Shown here piece after piece: positions 46,032 through 58,600 of a stretch of DNA of 64,000 nt; position 1 is the first letter of the stretch; each line of letters begins with the position of its first letter. Under the pieces are notes generated by a model that had not been told where the DNA came from, ran no database searches, and worked only from the letters and a program-made list of their open reading frames with translations. The stretch is from Teratosphaeria epicoccoides (Eukaryota > Ascomycota > Dothideomycetes > Mycosphaerellales > Teratosphaeriaceae), in assembly GCA_021401465.1 (NCBI GenBank), contig JADDMT010000008.1:186001-250000 (forward strand), read 5' to 3'. Position numbers and translations under genes: made by a program.

Positions 46032-49000
46032 GTTCGTTCCTTTCTCGAAACTTCGTATCTTTTGCTAACAGTTTCGCAGATGTTCTAGGGGTTCCTAGGT
46101 GTTCTTAGTACTCCTATATCCTTCCCATTTTACTAAGTACTCTCGCTGTCTGTCCCGCTAGCGAGTGTCGATAATCCTCTTGATAGTGTACTCCGGTTCT
46201 TCTACTTTAGGGTCAAGTAGTAAGGGTTCTGATTGTAGTGCGGCGTCTAGCGCTGCTTGTTCTAGCAGAGAGACATAGAACACCAGGTATATTCTCATCT
46301 GCTTAGGTAGCTATAACTCAAAATTAACTAGTCCCTTCTTAGCCTTAATCCTAAATAGTCCTAGTTTTATAGCGTCTAGTTTTTTACTTGGCTTGTCTAA
46401 TTTGATATGACAGCGGAGGAGATACACCTTGTCCCCCTCCTTTAGAATTAGTCCCTTAATTCTCTTACGATTCGCGTACTATGCCATGTTCTGCTAATAG
46501 AACTACAGGTCGAGTCGTGCTTCTGTTTGCAGTTAGCGTAGATGTTCTACTCGTCCGAGTGCTGCTAGGTTCAGATTACTAGCTAAAACATCTAGAATGT
46601 CTTTTATAGCTGATCTATACGCTATCTGAAATGGCGAGAGTCCTGTCGACTCTGCTAGCGTACTATTATACGCAAGCTATGCTATTAGCAACAACTCTAC
46701 CTAGTTGTTCTAGTCCCTATTCACATAGGATCGAAGGTACTATTCTAACGTCTGATTTAGGCGTTCTGTCTGTCTATCTGTCTAAGGGTAGAAGGAAGTA
46801 CTTAGTCGATATTTGACCTAGAATTGTCTTATTAGGGCTCTCTAGAAGTTAGAGGTAAACACGGATCCTCGATCCGTTACTAGGTCCTGTAGCATGCTAT
46901 GTAGTACTACTACCCATTTAATGAAGACATGCGCGATATCTTTAGTCTTGAAGTCTTCGCAATAAGGGATAAACTTCCTAAACTTAGTAAATTAGTTGAC
47001 TACTACCATGATCCTGTCGAAGAACTCATTAGTAGCGGGTTCTCTCGACTAAGGTAGTTTAACGATAAAATCCATGGCGAGCAATTCCTATGGCTGTTAA
47101 GGTACCTTAAGTAGTGATAGTAGCCTATACGGTTTATAATAGTCGTGCTTACTTCGTTAGTAAGTTACATATTAACGGATGTAGTCCTCGATTGCCTTGC
47201 TCATCCTAGGGAAGTAATATTCTTGCTAGAGAATTTGCTTCATTTTAGACACTCCTAGGTGTCCTGCCTAAGGTACGTCATGTCGGAGGCATAGTAGTTC
47301 CGATCGTAAAGACATTAGCACATATACTAATCCTTAAAACAGAAGGATTCTGTCTTTGTCTTCCTAATCCTCCTGTCTATCAATGTCGTCGCGGACAGCG
47401 AGTGCAGTTAGGTCATAGATTAGCGCGTTCTTCAGGTCGTCCTGAAATCTACTAGTCCATGTAACAGTCATGGCTACGAGTCAGTTAACTCCTAGCGTGC
47501 CATCGCTATTTTCCTAGAGAACAGCATGTTTCTCCTGCTTCATGCCCTTCATGTAGTCCGTCTAGTAGCTAAGTGCATCGGCGCGTGCGTTATTAGTCCC
47601 CTTGTAATAGACGATCTTGCAGTTAAAACTAGAGAGCTCCTTGCTCTACCGAACCTGTCGTCAGTTTAACTCTTTCGTCATTATGAAGTATCGCAAGTTC
47701 TTATAGTCTGTGTAGACTATGACCTAGTGCTTAGAACCTTCTAAGTAGACTCGCTAGGCCTTGTAGGCGTCTACTATAGCTAGAAGTTCTTTGTCGTAGA
47801 CATCATAACAGAGTTCTAGTCTAGACAATTTCCTCGAGTAGTAGGCGACTAGCTATAGTCGTCTACTTAGTCCTAGTTAACTCAAGCATGCCCTAAGTGC
47901 TACGTTAGAGGCATCTGTTTCGACTATAATAGGCTTATCTAGGTCGAACACAAGTAAGATCGGCTAATCTGTAAATTGTCGCTTAAGTTCCTTGAAGGCA
48001 TTCCGTTAGGCGTCGTCCTATACGAATAGTGTATCCTTCGTCGTAAGAGTCGTAAGCGGTGCCGTGATCTTTAAATAGTTTGCTACAAATCTCCTGTAGA
48101 AGTTAGCGAATCTAAGGAAGGACTATACTTCCTTAACATTAGTTAGCGTAGGCTACTCTTTTACGACCTAGACTTTCTTAGTGTCTATCTTGATTCTATT
48201 CCATGCTACTACGTAGCTAAGGAATTATACTTCCTGCTTATGAAACTCGCTCTTCTGCGGCTTGACCTTTAGCTAGTAATCCTAGAGTTTCTGAAGTACC
48301 TTACACACGTAAGTCCTATGCTCTTCGATCGTCCGGGAATAGACGAGGATGTCGTCTAGGTATACAACTACAAAGATGTCGAGGTACTCTTGTAGTACGT
48401 TGTTAATAAATGCCTGCCATGTAGCTAGGGCGTTTGTTAACCTAAATAGCATGACTATGTACTTGTAGTGTCTAAACCTAGTTCGGAACGCGGTCTTCTA
48501 TTCTTTGCCTTCCTTAATTCGAATTTGGTTATACACTCCGGGTATGTCGAACTTCGAGAACTACATTGCTCCTTGTAGGCGGTCCTGTAATTCTGAGAGC
48601 AAAGGAAGCGGATAACTATTCTTTATCGTGATGTCGTTTAATCTACGATAATCTACGCAGAGTCGCTAGTTATCTTCTCCCTTAGGCACAAACAGGATTA
48701 GATATCTAGCTAGGGACTACGACTCGCGGATAAAGCTTTTCTAGAGGTTGTCTTCTAGGTATTTCTAGAGAATCTCTAGTTTTGCTACTAACAACAGGCG
48801 AACTAATTGCTTCGTTAGTGTCTTGCTAGGGAGTAAGGGTATCCTGTAGTCCTACTCCTAGTGTTCTAGCAGAGCTTCTTAGTCGGGTTCTTCCTTGAAA
48901 AGAGTAGCGAACTCTTTATACTTATCGGGAACTATGAATTCGACCTTGACTTCCGATTACGTTACTTTAACCTATAGGACGTGCACTTCCTATTCTAGAT

Positions 49001-49538
49001 CCTTAATGGCGGCTACTATCTCGCTTGAAGTCATAGCACATATTTCGATCTTGCCTAGTACGTCGTGCACTATAGGTAGAGGTATCGATCTTAAGAGTTC
49101 TAGGAACTAGATCCTCTCATTCTTCTAGTCAATATAGGGGTTAGCGTTTCTTAGCTATAGTAACCCTAGTACTACATCCGAGCCTAGTGACTCTGTAATG
49201 TCGAACTAGAGCATCTCTTAGTAGCGTCCTATCCGCAGAGGCATCATCTCGGTCTCTTCGTTAACTACTCCTTAGTTGTACGTAACCGGCTTTCTATTAA
49301 TCGCTTATAGCGAGAAAGCATTCGTCTTCGCCTGTAGCTTTATCCTAGCTGTCCTAGCGAACTTGGGCGTCATGAAGATTCTAGTACATCCTGAATCTAT
49401 TAAGGCCCTAGCTAGCGTTTCGTCGATGTGTACCTATACTCTAAGGTTGTTCGCGTATCTGGCGCCAATTACGGCACATCGTTGTAGCCCTATCTAGTCT
49501 GTCCGTAGGTCTAATTCTAGCGGACCTTGTCGTTTCCC
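45942..49538 (-). pseudogene. Element H pol, RIP-inactivated
   Basis: A 3597-bp -1 frame from the GGGAAAC site; YLDD lies 1172 bases after it, as in A and B. Domain order PR-RT-RNase H-IN-chromodomain. A 6-bp in-frame deletion lies near the end. TAG/TAA stops only. Confidence 0.87.
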
Positions 49539-51298
49539 GAATAACTGTCTTCACGGACTAGTTCAGGGATCATGCAGTCTTGGCTTCTTCTCTAAGCGTT
49601 ACTGTTTTCTGGCCTAAGAGATCGTCCTCGTTCTTGGCCTCGCTGTTCCTACGCGTTTCTTGCGTACTCTATCTTTAAGTGATAGACTCGGAGTCGTAGC
49701 GCTCTTGGAATCTAAATACCTTCGTAGGTTAGGTAGCCTCCCTAGGGCGTGAACTCTACCCTGAACAGTACAATTTCTTAGACAACTTTCTAATACGCGT
49801 AAGGTTAAGCTACGACTAGTAGTCTCCTCAAGTGTCGTCGCATACAGTCGGCTAGTTCGTCATACTAAAGCTAGTCGACATGTTGTACTCTATTAATCCA
49901 TGGGCAAGCCTAAGCCTACTAGTTCTGTATGATTCGGATAATGTCGAGTCTAATGTCATGCGGTAGCATGGCCTATCGCTCTATGCTCTCGTCTTCCTCG
50001 GAATCAGGAATGACAGCTTCGACAAGCTCGTAGTTGTCGTCCGAACCTTCTTCTTCTTCTTCTAGTTCCTGTTACCTTAGTACTGTTATACTAGAAGGTG
50101 TACCCCTTAGTGCATAGATTGACTATGCCTTATTTCGGCTAGGGTACTATCTAGAACCATCTTTATCACTCATGTGAATTCGACAATCGTCGTCGTAGCA
50201 CGTAGTCTAAGTAAGTGCGGCATAGTCTAGTTCTCGAGTAGCGGCGGCCTTTTGCTTAGGTGCTGTCGTTGTCGCGCGAGCCTGCTCTATCCTAGGCAGC
50301 TCTTGTCGTTACTTCTTCGCAAAACATTCGCGGGAAAAGTGTCCTTTCTTTCTATAGTTATAGCACTCGAGATTACTCTTGTCGAATGGCTTCTTCAGAC
50401 TATTCTGATTAGGAGAGCCTTTCTGCGGCTTTCCTTAGGGTCTATTCCTCGGACGCCCCTTAGTCGCATCTAACTCTATAGGTTAGAGACTGTAGTAATC
50501 GCTTCGCCATTTCGGTGCTAATCGTTAGACCTTATGGTTAGCCTGTGCTAGCTTGCGATTTCCATGTTGTCGTTCTTGCTGTTATTCCTAGATGCGATTA
50601 TCGATTCTAATCGCGAGATCGCTTATTTCCTTGAATGTCGTTAGCTGATCTCCTTAGGCAATTTCGTCTTTAACTGACTCCTTTAGTCCCTAGTAGAACT
50701 AAGCGGCTAAAGCGTTATCATTCTAGTCGACTCGAGCAGAGAGGGTCTAAAAGTCCGCGCGGTACTTAGTAGCGGAACCCTTCTGCTAGATTCCTAGGAG
50801 AGCTCTCTCGGCCTCTTGTTGCTTATTACCGAGCCTAAACGCTTCGCGTAATGCCTTAAACAAGGACTTGTCTAAGTTGAGAATCTCCCTAGTCGTCGTC
50901 TTCCTAGCTTTAGCGTTACTAATGTAATCTAGATAATCTGTTAGATGAGGCTAGATAAACTCGAACGCTAGTCCCTTCAGGTAAGAGACAATGTACATCA
51001 TTTGCTTATAATGTGTCGTAAACCATTCTGTATCCACGTTAAATGCTAACTAGCATTATAGGATAAACATCTCGACTTAAGATTGTTGTCCTGTAAACTC
51101 TGTAGGGCTTCCTATCTTAAAGCTATTATTGCCGTGTCTATTCCTAGTAGTTAAACCTGCGACGGATGCTAGAGCTATCTCGCTAAGGTGAATGGATTCG
51201 AGCTACTACGTGACTTAAGGTATAGTAGTAACTTGTTCTCATGGTGTTAGTTAACTGTCGCTAGAACTTGAACTAATAGTTAAAGAACTACTTAACAT
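49511..51298 (-). pseudogene. Element H gag, RIP-inactivated
   Basis: 596-codon frame from ATG 51298 to the conserved TAG at 49511, CCHC knuckle near 50365, no net indel relative to A and B. Confidence 0.85.
49532..49538 (-). other. Putative -1 frameshift heptamer GGGAAAC (element H)
   Basis: In phase with gag, 1764 bases after the ATG, identical in position to element A. Confidence 0.6.
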
Positions 51299-51357
51299 AG
51301 GCGTATGTCAAGCGCTTGACGAGTCTCCTAATGCTTCCTTAGAAGTAGTGCTCAAAA

Positions 51358-51846
51358 TGTCATAAGGGTAGGTGCTAATAGCAGGAAGGGGATCAGGTAT
51401 TAGACTCGCAGAGCTGTGAAGAATATCGATAATAGTAGTTAACCTTGTAACTAACTCTCCTCTAAGCAAGAGAGGATTAAATTGAGATTAAGCACGAAGC
51501 TCCTAACTACCTGTCCTAAAGCTATCCCTATATACTAGAGAGACAGAGGAGCTCTGTTAGATCTGTCGACAGACCTAATAGATCTATGTCTATAGATCTG
51601 TAGACTAACCCTACAGATCTAAGGGTCTATTATCCCGTGACAGATCCCTTCTTCCTTATAGGCCTATAGATCTGTAGACTAACCCTACAGATCTAGGGAT
51701 CTGTCCTCACGTGACAGATCCTTTCTCCTATAACTATGCCTAGGACTTATAGTACTCCTATGACTATACTATGACTCATAGCACTTAGGACCCTTATGAT
51801 CCTGTATCCTATAGTACTCTAGATAGTACTCCTGACACTTATGACA
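51358..51846 (-). repeat. Element H 5' LTR (489 bp)
   Basis: Same length as 44831-45319, followed by TACCT. Confidence 0.93.
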
Positions 51847-52641
51847 TACCTCTAATCCTATGTTAATAGGGATCAGAACAACTAGGTAGAGTTGTTACTA
51901 ATAGCATAACTTGCATATAATAGTACACTAGCAGAGTTAATAGGACTCTTGCCATTTCAGATAGTGTATAGATTAGCTATAGAAGACATTTAAGACAGCG
52001 TAACTAGCGATCTAAACCTAGTAGCACTTAGGCGGATAGAACACCTCCGCTAACTAGAAACCGAAGCACGACTTGACCTGCAGTTCTATTAACAGAACAT
52101 GGCATAGTACGCAAATTGTAAAAGAATTAAGGGACTAATTCTTAAGGAGGGGGACAAGGTATATCTCCTCTGCTATAATATCAAATTAGACAAGCCAAGT
52201 AAAAAACTAGACACTATAAAACTAGGACTATTCCGGATTAAGGCTAAGAAAGGACTAGTTAATTTTAAATTATAGCTACCTAAGCAGATAAGAATATACC
52301 CTGTGTTCTATATCTCTCTGCTAGAACTAGTAGCGCTAGACGCTACACTGCAAACGGAACCTTTACTACTTAACCCTAAGGTCAAAGAACTAGAGTACAC
52401 TGTCAAGAAGATTGTTGACACTCGCTAGGCAGATAGACAGCAAGAGTACTTAGTAAAATAGGAAGGATACAGTAGTACCGAGAATACCTAGGAACCCCTA
52501 GAATACCTACGAAACTATTAGCAAAAGATACGGAGTTTTAAGTAGAAAACAAACCTAAGAAGAACCTTATAAACTACGACTAGGCCCCTACAGGACGCTA
52601 TCGACAGGCTCGGCTACTACACTATCTAGGAAACCCTAATA
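51847..52641 (+). pseudogene. Element I pol, integrase C-terminus and chromodomain
   Basis: Resumes after H and reads through the end of integrase and a degraded chromodomain (EYLVK then stop for Trp, EGY). The position that is TGA in the other copies is CGA here (52642-52644), so the pol end is uncertain. Confidence 0.8.
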
Positions 52642-53076
52642 CGATGCATCGGCAAAACTGTCTATTACGCTCTATGTCATAGGACTAAGCGTAAGGCCTA
52701 CTAAAGGATCTAGGTTAAGGAGGAGTTTAGTCTGCTAAAGAACCTACTCTTTAGCCTTGTCCTCCCTAATCTCATACCCCTTAAGAGCATGACTATCCTC
52801 GACCTTATAGTCGACTACATCTAACTATTTCTGAAGACGCATCTCTTTTACATATACCTCTATTATCTTCTGCGAAGCCTCTATAAGGGCAGCCTTTACA
52901 TAATCAAGATTAGTAATTAGTCTTTTCTGCTAATTACCTAACCTTTTCTATTCGACCTCTGTTACCTTTGCGTCGTAACTCTAATAGTTGCTAAAATGAC
53001 AGTATGAACATTTTCCTAAGGAAATGTGCAGTTAACAAACAAGCTTTAGCTCTTAACACTAAGTATAAGACTTCAT
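52555..53076 (-). CDS. Antisense Cys-rich coiled-coil ORF of family 1 (element I copy)
   Basis: ATG at 53076, TAG at 52555; again 173 codons although this is the most mutated copy in the window. Coiled-coil character persists. RIP stops present. Confidence 0.5.
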
Positions 53077-53266
53077 GCTTTCCTTACCCTAATAATAGAT
53101 TCGATTTACATGGCGTTTACATTTCTACGTTAAAGGAGTATTAGTGTCAAGAATAACATAAGGTAGTAATGTAGAAAGAGAAGACATTACTACATAAAGG
53201 GAATAGCAAGAGAAACCCCGCACTAATAAGGTAGCTTAGGGACAAGCTAGGCTAAGAGGAGGATAG

Positions 53267-53682
53267 TGTCATAAGTGTCATAGAATTAGGGTACTATAGC
53301 CTAAGTCATAATACATGCATAGAGAAAGGATCTGTCATGTAAGAGTAGACACCTAGATCTATAGGGTTAGTCTATAGATCTACAGACCTACATAGAAGAA
53401 AGGATCTATTACATAAGGATAGATACCTAGATCTGTAGGGTTAGTCTACAGATCTACAGATATAGGTCTAATAGGTCTAGCGACAGATCTAACAGAGCTG
53501 CTATACCTCTCTAGTATATAGGGATAGCTTTAGTCTAGGTAGTTAGGAGCTTTGTGCTTAATTCTAGCTACTTTACTAAGTATAGTTAGTTATAAGGTTA
53601 ATTGCTATTATCGATATTCTTTACTACTCTTTAAGTCTAATACCTGATCCCCTTCCTGCTATTAGCATCTACCCTTATAATA
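53267..53682 (+). repeat. Element I 3' LTR (about 416 bp)
   Basis: Starts TGTCATAAGTG after the purine tract AAGAGGAGGA; the expected terminal ATGACA reads ATAATA, which fits RIP of the LTR end. Shorter variant, resembling that of element C. It is the last repeat before host DNA. Confidence 0.82.
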
Positions 53683-54250
53683 GTAGCAGCCTCTAGTCTA
53701 CCCTTAATTATCTAGCAGATTAAGTATACTCTTCTAACAAATTCTTCTTCTAGCTACAGGTAAAACCTAGGCTTATAACCTGTTAAATTAAGGTTATATA
53801 GGTAATAGATTTATGTATAGGAAGTAGCTATAGAAGGGTACTAGGTATATATAAACAAATGTAATAATATAAAAGAAGAGAAGAAAGAATCTTCTCTTCT
53901 TAGCTAGGCTTAAATATCCCTTAACTCCTAAACTAAGTCAGAGAAGTTAGAGTCAGGGTCCTGCCTGACTCTAACTCCTACTAACTTAGTATAGCTAGTA
54001 TGTAACTACCTATTACATTTTAATATAATGTAATATTAACATAGTATTAGTACTAGACTAAACATAGAGTAGTAAATATAAGTAATGTCTGCTTAGTCTG
54101 TCTGCTTAGTATGTCTACAAGGTTACTATGTAGACATGCTAAAGGTCCCTAATAGTAGACATTAGTCTTATTACTAGTGTCTTTATTTTTACCTTTAGCT
54201 TCTACACTCTTGCTACTAGCTTTATGCTTAACTACTTACTCTAATGCTGT
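53683..54250. other. AT-rich transition, no gene seen
   Basis: AT-rich, TA-rich DNA with runs such as TAATATAATGTAATATTAAC and no coding frame I can support. It probably belongs to the RIP-affected zone or is leakage of RIP beyond the repeat. Composition changes sharply to balanced GC near 54250-54340. Confidence 0.6.
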
Positions 54251-55603
54251 CTGCAGGTCAAGTGATTTAGTGGCGCGGGGTACGTAGTAACTAGCATAGC
54301 AGGGGTAGTTATTACAGAATTCTGGCTCTGGATTCTGCTAGTGTTTGTGGCGGCGGCGCATATTTTGGGACGATGGTCTGCGTTGCCGAAGACGTTTAGT
54401 TCGAATTCGTGTCTCTCTAGAAAATGTATTTGCTGTGAAGGGCAAACGGATCAATGGCTGATCAAGCCCTCTGTCGGCATGCTTGTCCATTCTCACAGCG
54501 ACTCTTATCGCCATGATCGACATTGCGATCATAGGCAAAGGTCTGGCCACGGCAGTCATAGGTGGCAAAGTCGAGGTTGCGACAGCCGATCGGATGATGT
54601 CGCTCTCGAACATCTCGTTCTCCTTCATTGGACATCTGGCACATTTCCCAGTCGTGGCTGAGATGCGAGAACTCCTTCCCATTCTGAGCATCCTGTGGGG
54701 CCATCGTATCTGTAATATACGACCTAGCAATCGTTCTCGCAAATGTCGTACCGTTCTTCTCACTGGAGCTGGCCCAAATTTGCGCTGACTCTGCGACTTG
54801 GATCTGCATGGACTTCCCGGTGATGTACTGCATGTACATGTTCCAACATGGGCTTGGTTCAACTACGCCGGAAGTTGATGCCAAGAGTGATAATGTTACT
54901 CAATAGGAGGGTAGGGAGCTTAAGGCCAATGCGGGTGGCACCCTATGGTGGCCAACTTTCGCATTTTCTGGGTCCGCCAATCACCAAAGAATCTTGCGGG
55001 TGGCTTCAATGCTGATAGCCGTACTGGCTTGGAGCACGGTGGGCTTCAGTGCTTATGGAAGCATACAATCGATGATCGCGTGGAGCATTGATGGCAGCTC
55101 AGCTTTCGTGCAAGCCTGTTCTGTAGATAGCAACAGAAAGCGGCTTCGAAGAACAAATAAACGATTGTACATATGTTGGGGATTCCAACTGTGCAACCCA
55201 TCGCTGATACTGCTGTCGGTGTCATGACTCGTGGACGTCATTCAGTCGAGATTCCGGCCACGCGACTGTTGAGGCATTCCTAACACCAAGACAGGAACCG
55301 AGTATCTTCTGTCCTGTCATGTCTGGCCAACTCGGCGTCGAGCTGTATGTAGTCTTGATTCTGTAGCGAGGGTGTTTTGTGGTGGCTCGTGCGTCAGCAA
55401 ATCACATGCAATGACGCAGCGTGCATGTGCTGCCAATATCTTGGACTGACTGCGCCTCGCAGCCCGACGCTATGCACCCTGTCCCTGGAGAGCCTTAGGT
55501 TCTCAGGCAATTCTGTTGCTTTCTCGAGCCTTGCCGTACAATCAAACCATTCCGTTTCTTCACTCATGATCCCTTTGCAGCTCGGAAGGTAGCGCTTACA
55601 ACG
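54251..55603. other. Host intergenic DNA upstream of the glucosyltransferase gene
   Basis: Balanced-composition sequence with overlapping short frames on both strands, most lacking an ATG at their start. None has a recognisable domain. It likely contains the promoter and 5' leader of the gene at 55604; no specific element is identified. Confidence 0.5.
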
Positions 55604-58600
55604 ATGGCTGCCAACAGCCATCCGGCGGAGCCGGAGGAGCCGCCTAGCAAGCTTCAGGGCAACGAGAGCGGGATAGCGCAATTGATGGTCCAGCAAGCAG
55701 AGGCAGCGGCGACGAGCGAACATGAGGGCAGATCAGAGCACATGGGCCGCGATGTGCCCATGCAGCAGCAGGACGAGCCACATCCATATCTACAGCGTGA
55801 GCCGACCGAGCAAATTGTGCCTCCGCCGGCATATGGCAGGCGTTATGGGGAAGTGCACAGCGAGCGAGAAGGCTTTGGCACAAATGCTTCTGTGGACGAT
55901 ACGGGCCGGGTCAACATCCGCATCGATCAGAGGAATAGACGATTTTCAGGTTTCTTCGCGCCCGCGCTCCGGCAACAGGAAGCGGAGGTCTACGATGAGC
56001 ATGCCTTGCCGCCGGCGTACATACCACCCAGTCTGGGTGGTGACAACGGCGTGCCACCTCCGCCGCCGATGAACGTGGTCATCCATGTCGTGGGATCTCG
56101 AGGAGACGTGCAGCCCTTCATCGCGCTGGGAAAAGTGTTGAAAGACACATATTGTCATCGTGTCAGGTTGGCAACGCACCCAGTCTTCAAAGACTTCGTA
56201 AAGGACAATGGGCTAGAGTTCTTCAGTATTGGCGGCGATCCAGCACAGCTGATGGCATTTATGGTCAAAAATCCAGGTCTCATGCCTGGCTTCGACACAC
56301 TGCGGAAAGGCGACGTTGGCAAGAGAAGGCGGGAAGTCGCGGAATACGTCAGAGGGTGCTGGCGGTCTTGCTACGAGGCCGGAGACGGCTTGGGTGCTGA
56401 GGCGACAGATGACAGTATTGAAGACTGGACGAGCCAGCCTAGTAATACTGACGAGAGCAGCAAGCCGTTCGTTGCTGATTGCATCATTGCGAATCCCCCC
56501 TCCTTCGCCCACGTGCACTGCGCGGAGAAGATGGGCATACCGCTGCATATCATGTTTACGATGCCATACTCACCTACTCAGGCCTTCCCGCATCCGCTTG
56601 CCAACATTCAGAGCTCCAATGCCGACCAACACATCACCAATTACATTTCTTATGCCCTCATCGACATGCTCACGTGGCAAGGTCTGGGAGATGTCATCAA
56701 TCGCTTCCGGGAGAAGTCCCTGGGTTTGGAGCCAATCAGTATTGCGTGGGCGCCGGGAATGCTGCAGCGACTGAAGGTACCGCACACGTACTGCTGGTCA
56801 CCAGCGTTGATACCGAAGCCCAAGGATTGGGGACAGCATATCAGTATCTCTGGCTTCTTCTTTCTTAACCTTGCTTCAAATTACACGCCTACGTCTGACT
56901 TGAAGCAGTTTCTTGACGACGGGCCGCCGCCTGTATACATTGGCTTTGGCAGCATTGTACTGGACGATCCTGATGGCATGACAAAGCTAATATTTGATGC
57001 TGTACGTAAATCTGGCCAACGCGCGCTCGTGAGCAAAGGTTGGGGTGGATTTGGAGCGGATCAGATTGAGGGCGGCATACCCGACGGTGTATTTATGCTT
57101 GGCAACGTTCCGCATGACTGGCTGTTCAAGCACGTGTCATGCGTTGTACATCACGGTGGCGCAGGAACGACTGCTGCGGGCATCACAGCTGGCAAACCCA
57201 CAGTGGTCGTGCCCTTCTTTGGCGACCAGCCTTTCTGGGGTGCCATGGTGGCAAGAGCAGGCGCCGGACCAGATCCGATTCCGCATAAGCAGCTGACGGC
57301 AGACAAGCTCGCAGAGGCCATTGAGTTCTGCCTTAAGCCTGAAATCCAGGGCAAGGCACAGGAGCTTGCAGGATCGATTGCCTCTGAGCGTGGATCAGAT
57401 GAGGGTGCTCTAGCATTCCATCAGAACTTGCAGGTCGACCAGCTGCGATGTACCCTGTCCCCCTCACGGATCGCGGTGTGGCGTTTGAAGAGGACGCAGG
57501 TCAAGTTGAGCGCTATGGCAGCCTGCACGCTGGCAAATGAGGGTCTGCTGGACTTCAACGAGCTCAAGCTGCTTCGGTCAAGGGAATACGAGACGGATGA
57601 GGGCCCTTGGGATCCCGTCAGCGGTGGCGCTACTGCGATTGTTGGGACCATAGGCACCATCATGATGGGTTTCGCCGACTTTCCAGTTGACACGTTGAAA
57701 GCACTGCACATTCATCCCGATGCTCAGAAGAAGAGGAAAGGGAGCCGTGAAGGCGCGAGCGGGATGAGGTCGCCAAGTTCTGAATCTGGCAGCGGCAGAC
57801 AGAGCGAGGAGACCAGGCAGAGCGTGGAGACCAGGCAGAGTGAGGAGACCCGGCAGAGTGAGGAGACCTGGCAGAGCGAAGAGATCAGGCAGAGCGAAGA
57901 GATCAGGCAGAGTGAGGAGATCTGGCGGAGCGAGGAGACCAGGCAGAGTGAGGAGACCAGGCAGAGCGAGGAGACCAGGCAGAGCGGAGAGACCAGGCAA
58001 AGCGCAAACACGGAAGCGCCAGCCCGGCTCGCAAGGTCGACAAGTGAGGCACTCACCAGTCAGTCCGGCACGCCTGCCACGAGCCGCACAAACTCGGGTT
58101 TCAACTTTCAAGAGAGCTTGGCGAGGATCCAATCGCCGACTTCGCCATTCCAGCAAAATGGTAAGAAGGATATGCCTGGCTCTATGGCAGACGCCCTACG
58201 TGGTCGGCTTGCTTCCCAGCCACGATCTCGATCGGGTAGCAGACCACGGTCTAGAACAGGTTCGCGTAGTGGAATCAATGCCCAGCAACGTGAGAATCCT
58301 TTAAACACCGCTTTGCAGACTGGTCAGGGGCTGCGTAAGATTGCTGGCGCTGCTTTTTCTTCGCCCATGGACTTCACCATGAGCTTGACGAAAGGCTTCC
58401 ACAATGCACCAAAGCTGTATGGCGATGAGACCGTTCGCAAAGCAGATCAAGTCACAGACTTCAAGTCTGGACTTAAGGCTGCTGGCAAGGGATTTGGGTA
58501 TGGTATGTACGATGGCATCACTGGCCTTGTCACGCAGCCGATCAGAGGCGCCGCCAAAGGAGGACCTGCTGGGTTCGTGAAGGGTGTTGGTAAGGGCATT

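Larger units (their letters stand above)
44831..51846 (-). mobile_element. Element H: full-length Ty3/Gypsy retrotransposon (family 1)
   Basis: 7016 bp with two 489-bp LTRs and exact TACCT duplications (44826-44830 and 51847-51851), inserted in the integrase of element I. Gag and pol have the same motif offsets as A and B, with one in-frame 6-bp loss near the pol end. GGGAAAC and the antisense ORF are present. Confidence 0.95.

Noticed and set aside
54390..54410. AGTTCGAATTC resembling a tRNA B box
   Set aside because: No matching A box, acceptor stem or cloverleaf around it.
54338..54884. Overlapping open frames on the minus strand upstream of the glucosyltransferase gene
   Set aside because: The frames start at TTG rather than ATG, overlap plus-strand frames of similar length, and show no domain, signal peptide or intron pattern.
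54994..55227. Frame with a hydrophobic start that could be a signal peptide
   Set aside because: Starts at TTG (internal ATG only), no cysteine pattern, no supporting splice sites or leader; likely chance.
57724..58056. Leu/Cys/Ser-repeat minus frame
   Set aside because: It is the reverse of the RQSEET minisatellite in the glucosyltransferase gene.
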